This document shows positions 55,719-64,000 of a stretch of 64,000 bases of DNA, piece after piece. The notes under the pieces are model-generated. The model worked only from the letters and a program-made list of their open reading frames with translations. It was not told the DNA's origin and did not search any database. The DNA is from Coix lacryma-jobi var. lacryma-jobi (Eukaryota > Streptophyta > Magnoliopsida > Poales > Poaceae). Every line of letters starts with the position of its first letter. Position 1 is the stretch's first letter. The stretch lies in the NCBI GenBank assembly GCA_009763385.1, contig CM019824.1, positions 144,901,705 through 144,965,704 of the forward strand, in the 5' to 3' direction. A program made the position numbers and the translations under genes.

Positions 55719-56154
55719 TGTCGGTGTTTGTTAACCGGCAACTAGTCTTGAGTAATCTCAGGACTATTTGTTCGGTGGGGATCGGTGTTCGTAGGACCCG
55801 GCGATTACATAGAGACAGCGATTTATACTGGTTCAGGCCGCTGAATAGCGTAATACCTTACGTCCAGTGCGGCGTGTGCCTTGTGTATGATTGTTATTGA
55901 GTATTCGATGATCTAGGACTTGTACCTGGGTCCCCTTATATATCTGGGTAATCTACGGTACAGTCCGAGTCCTAGCTGGTTACAGAGGAAGAGTCCTATT
56001 CTATTTACAAGACTTCTCTTAACAACTCGGCTAAGTTACAAAATGGAGTCCTAATACAAGTACACTACGTATCAAGTCTTCGGATCTCCTACGCCGTCCG
56101 GGATTAGTCGGAGTAATCAACTTATAATGATATCTCTGACATCCTGATCCGTCA
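55719..56154 (-). repeat. Tat element right LTR (5' LTR of the element)
   Basis: 436 bp, differing from the left LTR at about 12 positions, 11 of them transitions. A minus-strand TATATAAGGGG lies near 55,938-55,948. Confidence 0.93.
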
Positions 56155-59100
56155 ACGATCGTCAATGCTGCCGATCATCTGTTGAGGTGGGTGTTGGCGC
56201 TGAATGTGTCGTGGCGCCTCCCGAGCAGAGGTGATCTCCCCCTCAACAGCAGCCGGTGCCTCCCCGGGTACAAAAGGTACCGCTCGGGGTGACGGATCCC
56301 ATGGCCCCCAAGTTGAAGAAGAAGGATCGGGGTCGTGAGTCGTAGTAGAAGCCGCTCCTTGCGGCACAACAGGTGGAGGGGGTGCTGGATCATCTATACC
56401 TTCAGCACCCTCGTCCTCGTCATCAAAAAGAGGCTCACCAACCTCATGATCACCTGCACGCTCAAAACGAGAAGAAGGACAAACCATGGTCTCGTCGAAG
56501 GTGACATCGGATGTCTCCATGACTCGGTTAGTATCAAGGTTAAGTACACGATAAGCTCGAGTGTGAGTGCCATAACCCAAAAATACACCGTCAGAATAAC
56601 GAGACTCAAATTTGTCCAGGTTGCCTTTCTTCAATATAAAACAGTGGCAACCAAAAACTCTAAAGTAACTCACTTTGGGTTATCTTCCAAAACACAACTC
56701 ATAAGATGTCTTTTTCAAGAAAGCTCGGAGGAAAATGCGATTGGAAATATAGCATGCAGTGTTCATAGCTTCGGCCCAAAAACGCCTAGGAGTCCTATGC
56801 TCATCGAGCATCGTCCTGGCCATCTCAACAAGGGTCCGATTCTTCCTCTCTACAACACCATTCTGTGGCGGTGTGTAGGGGGAAGAAAATTGATGCTCCA
56901 ATCACAAAGAGTCACAAAACTTCTCAAAATCCGAATTCTTGAATTCGGAACCATTACCACTACGAATAGCTCGCATCGAGTTCATAGGGAACTTGTTCTG
57001 AAGACACAAAATCAGATTGCGAGCAAAAGAGAAAGTCTCAGTCTTCTCAGTCAAAAAGAAGACCCACGAATATCTCGAAAAATCATCGACAACAACAAGC
57101 ACGTACCACTTCCCTCCAACTGAGCTCACCCGAGCCGGACCAACAAGGTCCATGTGTAAAAGCTCTCCATGGTGCGAAGTCATGACCTAAGTCACTGGAT
57201 GGTGGGGAGCGACAACCATCTTCCCATGTCTATAGGAATGGCAAACAAGGTCCTTCTCCATGGACAACTTGGGCAATCCTCGGATTAGGCAAAGTGAGCT
57301 AAGCCTTGCAAGCAAGTCGAAGCTCAGGTGACCGATTCTCCTATGCCACTTCCAAAGATCAGAGGAGGAAGGACCAGCCACAAGACAGCGAGAAAATCCA
57401 AACGACTCTGAGAAATTCGCACGAAAGACTTTCCCAAAGGGCGAAATCAAACATACAAGATTGCCCTGAGGATCTAAAATACGACTGAGATTCGGTTTAA
57501 AATGAATCGCATAGTCATCATCAAAAAGTTGCGAAACAGAAAGAAGGTTAAAATGCAAGTTAGAAATAAGAACAACATCACGCAACACAAAGTGCTCATT
57601 AACTCGCACCGACCCATGAGACAACACTTTACCTTTACTATTGTCGCCGAAGGTGATAAACTCCTTTCCGGCAACAGGACTAAGACTGGAGAACCACTTG
57701 GCGTTTCCGGTCATGTGTCTCGAGCAACCGGAATCCACCAACCAAATGTCCTCCAATCGTTTTACCTACATCAATAAAAAGACATAGGGTGAGCATACGG
57801 TCCAACACTGGGGTGAGTAAAATAGGAAGAATACCAGTGTTGGGCCGACTGCTCAAAAGAACGGTCAGTATAAAAACCATTCCTAGCACGCCTATGGGGA
57901 AAGCGATCACCACGCACAGGAAAACGTGGTCCGTTAAGGAAAGAGCGTCCATCGCGATAGTCAAAACACGGTGGAGAGTAACGCTCAACAAAGCCACCGC
58001 CATGGGGTCCGTATCCTGCAAAGTCAGGACCCCATTGGGCAACGCCTCCCTGACGCCTAGGACCTTGAGGTACCGCACCTCTAGGCCTAGCAGCTCTCCT
58101 CTGAACATTCGGCACATGCACATCATGGAAAGGATGGTACATGTCCGCATTGTCCATCTCCCTGGCACGACGCTCCTCTCTCTTGCGCCTAAAGCAGAAC
58201 TCACTCAAGTGTCCATCTCTCCCACAGTGCTCACAATGGTACCTCACCGCTCTCATAGGGGGTTGTTGGTACTCACGGTAGTGGGCGTGGATCATCTTGC
58301 CCTTCTGTGGCATAAGCTCCTCTTGGATGGGTGGCATTGTGTCTAGCTTGTTCTTGAGGTGGTTTGGTTTGGGATGCCACACTTGTTTCTTGGGTGGAGC
58401 TTTTGGAGGTTCCTCAAACACTCCATCCTTGGTGTTAGGCTTAAGAGGCTCTTTGGGTGGAAGATTGGTAAGTTTAGGAATAGTGGTGGAGTTGGGTTTC
58501 TCACTTGGGTTTAGACCACTCGACTCCCCAATCTTCCCAAAAGCAGAGATATCAACACCCTGAGCAAAACCAACACTTGGACCTCCAGCAGAGGTGCGAT
58601 CATCATCCCAAGCTGCGGCTCATTGCAAGACACCCATGACAAGATGGTCCGAAGGTATGTGTTTTCTTCCTCGGTTTGCATCGTGCCATGCTTTACATTA
58701 GCAATCTCCATCTCCAAACCCTCGCACAAAGCACACCTAGCCACACAAGTGCTACCCGAGCTGGCCTTCTCAAGAAACTCAATCTTGGAATTCTTCTCTG
58801 CCAACTCGGTTTGCAAGCCTGCACAAGACTTGCACGCACCCAACAACACAGGTCTAGCCCGGAGCTCATCCACCTCTCCTACCAAAGCAGCATACTTACT
58901 CCTCAAAGTGAGAAGGTCAGTCATGTGCTTGGTGCACATCTCACACTCGGCCTCCTCAGACACGACCACGGTGGACCTAGCAAACTCAAGCTCCTTCACT
59001 GTATCCTCCCACTTCTGCCTAAACTCCTTGCGCTCTCTAGCTGCACGCCTAAGCAACTTATCCTGACTAAGCAAAGCGGCAGTGAGCTTATCAACTTTAG

Positions 59101-60421
59101 CAGAAAGTTCCTCGGGAGTTTGAGATACCTGTGAGGAGTCATCGTCATCGTCCTAAGGGATCTCCTCCAGCTTGCCGTCGACCTCATCACCAAGGGCCAT
59201 GGTGCAGAAGCCCTCGTCGTCGGCGAAGAAGCAGAGGCCGTTCAGCTTGTCCTCGATCCTCTTCCTCTTCTCGGACTCGTCATCGCTTGAGTGTGCGGAG
59301 TCGTCATCCGAGTCGTCGACGTCGCTGAGCGTGGCAAATAACGCACGCTGCTCAGCCTGGGCCTTCTCCAAGTACTTCTTCTTGATGTACTCCTTGTTGA
59401 AGCCGCCCTTCCGCTTCTGCTTCGCGGGGACGTACTTCTCCTTGCGCTTCCCGGAGTTGTACTTGTGCCCATGATCGCCCTTCCTAGATTGCTTGTTCTT
59501 CTTGGGACAGTTGGCGATGAAGTGGTCGGGGTCGCCGCACTCAAAGCATCCTCCTCCGCGGCGACGGTTCATGCGGTTGTTGTGAAACCACGAGAACCGG
59601 TTGGCAAGCAAAGCCAGCTCATCATCCCCCAAGAACTCCAGCTGCTCCTCTGTGACAGAAAGAAGTGAAGAGAGTGCAAATCCTCCAGAGGGGTTAGCAG
59701 AAGAGCCAGAAACCAAAGCCATAGTCGAGCCAAAAGGATTTTCATACGAAGCTCTCGACATGGCGTCAATCTGACTAGACTTGAGCTTATTGAAGAGCTC
59801 GTCGCATTTGAGGGTCTCATAGTTGGACGATTCGATGATCACCTGGACCTTTGAGTCCCACACCGACCGATCGAGAGTATGCAAAAGCTTCAAAGCTCTC
59901 TCATGATCGTCGAAAGGCAACAGCTCCTTGTTCGCTCTCATCTTGTTGACAATAACCTGAAAGCGAGCGAATAAACTTTCTATGCTCTCGCCAGGCATGT
60001 GTCAAAAGTTCTCATACTCCCGCTTGTGTGACTCGTAGAGATGGGATTTGACTTGAGTGGTTCCCTCATGGAAGCGCATGAGAGTCGCCCAAATCTCACG
60101 AGCCGTGGGGAGGTGAGAAACACGATCAAACTCGGACATGCTCAAATAGGAGAAAAGAGCGTTACGCGCTCGGCTATTGGCATCGTGCTCATCTATCTGA
60201 AGCTGAGAGACACGAGCAGCCAAGACGACGTAATCCTCTTTGTTGCAAATCTCCCAAACAGAGGCACCCATGCTCTGAAGATAGGCCGACATACGTATCT
60301 TCCAATACGCATAGTTCGTCCCATCGAAAAACGGCGGTTTGCCCACGCCGCGATCCATGTCGCCTTCTGTGGATCTGGAACCGGCTAAGGTGGAAGATCC
60401 TTAACCTGCTCCGATACCAAC
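56155..60421 (-). pseudogene. Ty1/copia element, gag to integrase segment, decayed
   Basis: The gag start is MDRGVGKPPFFDGTNY at 60,358. Domains in order: gag (YWKIRMSAYLQS); zinc knuckle CFECGDPDHFIANCP (about 59,505-59,552); a coiled-coil linker (58,600-59,150); a second knuckle CEHCGRDGHLSEFC (about 58,190-58,240); protease VDSGCSRHMTG (about 57,712-57,745); GAG-pre-integrase; and integrase (MDLVGPARV, YTPPQNGVVERKN). Stops interrupt it at about 60,002, 59,153, 57,184, 56,902 and 56,677, with frameshifts near 58,600 and 57,770. The second catalytic integrase aspartate appears as glycine (RSGNGSEF). Two zinc knuckles, tRNA-Met PBS and long LTR suggest the SIRE/Maximus lineage. The frame continues at 36,061. 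Confidence 0.85.
60407..60419 (-). other. Copia primer binding site
   Basis: TGGTATCGGAGCA on the minus strand, two bases from the LTR end at 60,422; complementary to initiator tRNA-Met. Confidence 0.8.
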
Positions 60422-60689
60422 TGAAGGACCGAAGGTGCTACCAGAAAGCGACCAGAGGGGGGTGAATGGGAGCTTCAAAATTTCCTACTGGAAACTTGTC
60501 GCCACTGTCCCAAGAATCAACCCCAAGAGCAAACCTAGAGCTCGCAAGTGTCCATGACCCTAGATGTAGGGTGGATGCTTCCAAGAAGCACAGCGAGACA
60601 CTACACGACTCTAGAAACCCAACGCAAAAACCGGAAATGAAAACCGACAATGACTGAGCGAACTGCGGACGAAACAGCGTAGGACAGTA

Positions 60690-60975
60690 CTGACCGGACT
60701 CTGCCTGCGTCCGGTCGGTGACCACCGGACGCGTCCGGTCGTCTAAAATCCAATTTGGGACCTTACTGTTTGTGACCGGACTCTCAGAGAAGGAGCGTCC
60801 AGTCGAAGTGCCCAGCGTCCGGTCAAGAGAAAAACACCCGATGAACAATGTCAAGAGCGAGTCCGGTCTCTGATCAAGGAGAGCGTCCGGTCAGATACAA
60901 AAACTCTACACGTGGCATTCAACCACGAGACGCGTCCGGTCAGCCCGATGACTGCGTCCGGTCACCCCGACATCC
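60690..60975. repeat. GCGTCCGGTC palindromic repeat cluster in the copia LTR
   Basis: Seven or more copies of (A)CCGGAC / GTCCGGT are present, including the perfect palindrome ACCGGACGCGTCCGGT at 60,724-60,739. Confidence 0.7.
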
Positions 60976-61751
60976 CTCTGTTCGTCCACCGATTCGATTC
61001 AAACTCTCCAAAAACGAAACCTCTAGGGTTCAAACTTGGAGAGATGAGTCACAAGGAGGATAGTGAGCTATCTCTAAGGGATCATGGCTCGAACCTATCT
61101 CCAAATCGATGAATCGAAGAATTTTGGGGAAAAGGGAGACAAAACCGATCCAAAAGGAAAATCGATCGATCTACTAGCTCGTGAGGTTAGAGATGAATTC
61201 CTTCGGTGGAAAGAAGTGCCTCACGATCTAGAACAACTTGGTTCAAACGAATTTGCAAGAGACGCACTGAGTTGAGAGATCGATCAACGGGAAAAACGTG
61301 GAGAAAAGCAATTCGCGAAGAACACGAACAAAACACGAATCACAACCACGAATTTGCAGCCGTGTGGCTACCACACGCTACAATAGTGAGATTACGGTCT
61401 CACTTCCTCAAAATCTCACGAACACAGAGGTATTGTTCTCTTCTCTATGGATCTCAGTTCGCTATAGCAAGGAATGGGAGAGCAGGAGACCCTAGAAGCA
61501 AAAGAGCAAATGAATGAGATAGTTTGGGAGGTGGGTGTCTCCCCCTACTTATCCTAATTCTAATTCCCACTCTACCCCTAAGTATTTACAGAGTGACCCA
61601 GCCAAACCCTAAGGCTATCCTGGACCAACCCGAAGATGATGTTGATCCGACGGCCACGCCCGCACAACTGGTAGCGTTGCCTCGACGCAACCTCACCGAT
61701 TCCTGCCACGTGCCGCCCTCGCTCCGCTTATCCTTTTCCCGGACTCCACCC

Positions 61752-61985
61752 CCAGTTTTGTGGCCGAAACCAGGAAACCAGGCCTTCAAGTCCACCCCCC
61801 AGTTTTGTGGCCCAAACCAGGAAACCAGCCGCCCATCGCTTGAGTTTTGTGGCCCAAACTCAGAAACCCGCCAGTGCCCAGGTTTTGAGGCCCAAACCTA
61901 GAAACCGTCCTCAGCCCGAGTTTTGTGGCCCAAACTCGGCAAACCCGTAGCACCCAGGTTTTGTGGCCCAAACCTGGAAACCGTC
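61752..61985. repeat. Six-unit minisatellite with co-varying arms
   Basis: The core TTTTGTGGCCCAAA is flanked by arms that alternate: GAG/CTC (61,842-61,861), AGG/CCT (61,880-61,899), GAG/CTC (61,918-61,937), AGG/CCT (61,956-61,975), exactly 38 bp apart. Two earlier, less regular units begin near 61,753 and 61,800. Only one core base differs among the last four (A at about 61,888). Confidence 0.8.
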
Positions 61986-62342
61986 CACCCGGTGGTTTTT
62001 CTGTGGCTTACCCACCAAACCGGAGCTGTAGAGGGGATGCACCGCCCGTGCACCCCGTCCACCGACACGTGTCCCCAGGTCCTCGACCCGAGCAACACCG
62101 TGCCCCGCAAGTCTCCGCTCGTCGCTGTCCCAGGCTGTCAGCCACCACAGCTGATCCTCAGGCCACCGGTCCCTCAGTCCAAGCCTCATGTCCGCCCTTC
62201 ACCGCTCCCAGTCCATCGGCACGACACGTCTCTACTTGACCTTCACCTTGCCCTCGATCACTGTCTACGTGCTCGACACCTGCACAACACAAGCCAAAGA
62301 ACATGCGATCAAACCCGTTGACAATCACTCATCACTCGAGAC

Positions 62343-63194
62343 TCAGCATACACCCATGTATCCGCAGAGAGTGGCCCAGAACTGGCATATGATCTCCTGA
62401 TTGTAACTCCACTCACTAGAAACCAGCCCCAGAATTCTCCGATCCTCCAGCCTCAGCACTAGAGCATCAATCTCTTCTGAATCCTTGTTTGTCAGGGAGC
62501 GTATAGCCAGCCGCTTGTGCTCAAAGAGGGGAGGATGTCCCTTAGCACAGAATCCCTTCCAGCAGACAGACACATAATAGTCCTGCTGAAAGCGGGACCA
62601 GAACCGCCTGTCCACTGAGTCATCCCTGATGAAGTTGTAAGGGTTCTCCAGCCTCTGAGCCCTCAACAAATTTGCCCGCTTCCTGTCAGAATAATCCATG
62701 ACATTGCTAGGGTAAGCGGGCCTCATCATCAGCGCATCGGCCTCTCCATGCATATGAAACACCTGGTTGATCAGCAGCAGACCGGATGTTGGAGGGGACA
62801 GAGGTCCAACGCAAGGATCGATGGACCGACCCTCACGCTCTGCTCCAACGCCCAGAGCCACTCCTCCCACGATAACGTTGTGCAGACGCCTGGGAGGACC
62901 ATTGACAGGAGGCCGAGGAGGCGGAGGAGCAGCATGACCACTGCCACCAGCATGACTGCTGCCACCTCCCCTGCCGCTGTCAACACTCCGACAACCCGCG
63001 AGGCCCCCGAACGAACGTCCATGGACCTGGCGAGTGAGGTCCTCGCTGCTCCCACCGGGCCGAGCACGACGCCCGGGATTGCGTCGCTGTGGTTCACCCG
63101 ACTGCACACCACCTTGCTAAATCCCAACATACTCTTCCTCATCCTCGTCTCTAGCCGGACGAGCATCACGAGAGGTCCTCCGGCTATGCAACAT
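62343..63194 (-). pseudogene. Retroelement-associated ORF of unknown function
   Basis: An ATG at 63,194 follows a CTTTTTCTAG tract that looks like a splice acceptor. The frame runs to 62,343 with one TAG at about 63,114-63,116. The N-terminus is charged (SRRTSRDARPARDEDEEEY), then R/G/H/P-rich low complexity, then a compact domain (PYNFIRDDSVDRRFWSRFQQ, SYNQEIICQFWATLC) resembling plant retrotransposon ORFs in which a Q-F-(Y/W)-A/S-T-L phrase is typical. That domain appears cut at about 62,345 by the copia LTR. The element is not identified. Confidence 0.5.
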
Positions 63195-64000
63195 CTAGAA
63201 AAAGATTACATAGACGGGTATGAGACAAAGGTGATAGAAAGACTACTTCAAAGGATGTAGCAAAGACAACGATCGAAATCGGGGAAGAAAACTGCTCACT
63301 GCGCGCCGTCGGTACTACCCCCCGTAATGGTCGGTACTACCGACCGCACTGCAGTGTGCGGTTTCCTTCGATCCAATCACACAAATTGCCCATAAACTTG
63401 CAAACTTTACATCCTAGAAGCATCTACACATTAGAGGAAACAATCCTACCAAAGGAATCAACCTAGAACAAGGTACATTGAGAGATCGGGCAAGAACACC
63501 CTGGTACTTTGCTACTTGTGAAGAAGAGGCCGAAAACCAATGGAGGAAGAACTTCCAGGCTTCACGAACACCACCAAGACGATCTCCACACTCCAAGGCA
63601 CCTTCCCACCGAATGGATTTGGATTTGAGTGGAGGAGAAGGGCGATCGAGAGAGAGCTAGAAAGCGGCTAAGAACACGGGCAAAAGGACGGCGACGACGA
63701 CTATGAAAGGGATTGGCTAGATAGGGTAAAACGACCTTTCACCGCGGCTATATATACCAGGGTAAACCTTGGTCGGTACTACCGCCCATAGGGGTCGGTA
63801 CTACCAACGGTCGGTACTACCGACCCTTATGGCGGTACTACCGACCGTTCACTTCTAGAACGGACAGAGAGCTATTCTAGGAGAACTTTGTGTGGTATAC
63901 TACACACACTCCAAACATGTCCAGATTTCATACAAGCAGTTCATAACTATGGACACAAGTGAAGCATGCAAAATAGATTTTGAAATCACACACAATATTT
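63195..64000 (-). promoter_or_regulatory. Upstream region of the right-end element
   Basis: A minus-strand TATA box TATATATAG (63,748-63,756) lies 550 bp before the ATG at 63,194. Palindromic GGTCGGTACTACCGACC units occur on both sides: 63,307-63,357 (transcribed side) and 63,771-63,848 (upstream side). No PBS was seen between these and the ORF, so LTR identity is unproven. Confidence 0.5.

Larger units (their letters stand above)
36067..56154 (-). mobile_element. Tat-lineage Ty3 retrotransposon with nested insertion (20.1 kb)
   Basis: Two 436-bp LTRs begin TGTCGGTG and end CGTCA, flanked by ACGAT at 36,062-36,066 and 56,155-56,159. On the minus strand: PBS beside the right LTR, gag-pol with a second (archaeal-type) RNase H domain, and a polypurine tract beside the left LTR. 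An antisense multi-exon gene occupies the 3' half. It is interrupted at the protease by the 7.7-kb Athila-like element; without that it is about 12.4 kb. LTRs differ at about 12 of 436 sites, and pol has several stops, so it is old and inactive. Confidence 0.93.
60422..62340 (-). repeat. Copia 5' LTR (upper boundary approximate)
   Basis: It ends (element sense) CCTTCA next to the PBS. A TATA-like GGATAAGTAGGGG lies at about 61,545-61,557, so U3 must extend well beyond it; the 62,343 ORF break suggests the LTR starts near 62,340. No 3' LTR exists to confirm this. It contains a GCGTCCGGTC palindrome family (60,690-60,970) and a 38-bp hairpin minisatellite (61,752-61,985). Confidence 0.55.

Noticed and set aside
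56335..57123. 262-codon plus-strand ORF
   Set aside because: Antisense to the decayed copia integrase, with no domain of its own.
61581..61590. AGTATTTACA as the outer end of the copia LTR
   Set aside because: It would leave only about 40 bp of U3 beyond the TATA-like site; a boundary near 62,340 is more plausible.
61524..61901. 125-codon plus-strand ORF
   Set aside because: Mostly translation of the hairpin minisatellite in the copia LTR.
61752..61985. Regularly spaced repeats that could look like a CRISPR array
   Set aside because: A eukaryotic LTR context, spacers that are themselves repeated, and no cas genes.

Overview
The window is nuclear DNA of a grass, probably panicoid. Supporting signs are intron-bearing genes of the plant DUF569 (actin cross-linking-like) family, a Stowaway MITE, GC-rich 5' coding ends, and several grass-type LTR retrotransposons nested in one another. 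I see no bacterial features, rRNA, tRNA or CRISPR. No database search was possible; family names come from motifs.

1-20.1 kb is a local cluster of DUF569 genes. Gene A (+, 5' end outside the window, one frameshift) has exons 1-452, 1057-1377 and 5188-5231. Gene B (-) has exons 9652-9140, 8518-8215 and 6253-6207, giving 287 aa. Gene C (-) has exons 17046-16594, 15778-15433 and 14220-14186, giving 277 aa. D (-, about 17.99-19.03 kb) and E (+, about 19.4-20.13 kb) are broken copies. All share a three-exon plan with a tiny last exon. Intron 2 of A holds a LINE with a 14-bp target duplication, and that LINE holds a solo LTR (TSD CACCC). The matching intron of E keeps the empty site.

20.1-22.2 kb holds degenerate repeats and the promoter plus first exon of an unidentified gene, cut off by retrotransposon sequence at 22,230.

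22.2-62.3 kb is one decayed Ty1/copia element on the minus strand, split into three pieces by two insertions. The first is a complete Ty3 chromovirus of Tekay type (22,992-35,376; TSD CAAAG; two 3,081-bp LTRs with about five differences; an extra ORF plus an intact gag-pol with chromodomain). The second is a Tat-type Ty3 element on the minus strand (36,067-56,154; TSD ACGAT; 436-bp LTRs about 3% apart; stop-riddled gag-pol with two RNase H domains; a six-exon antisense gene). The Tat element is itself split by a non-autonomous Athila-like element (45,569-53,270; TSD CTTGC; gag-protease only). LTR divergence agrees with the nesting order. From 62.34 kb to the end lies part of another element on the minus strand.

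The most unusual signal is a recurring design in unrelated elements: clusters of short inverted-repeat units in non-coding parts. In two arrays (LINE 1,987-2,218 and copia LTR 61,842-61,975) the stem arms change together between units while the loop or core stays fixed.
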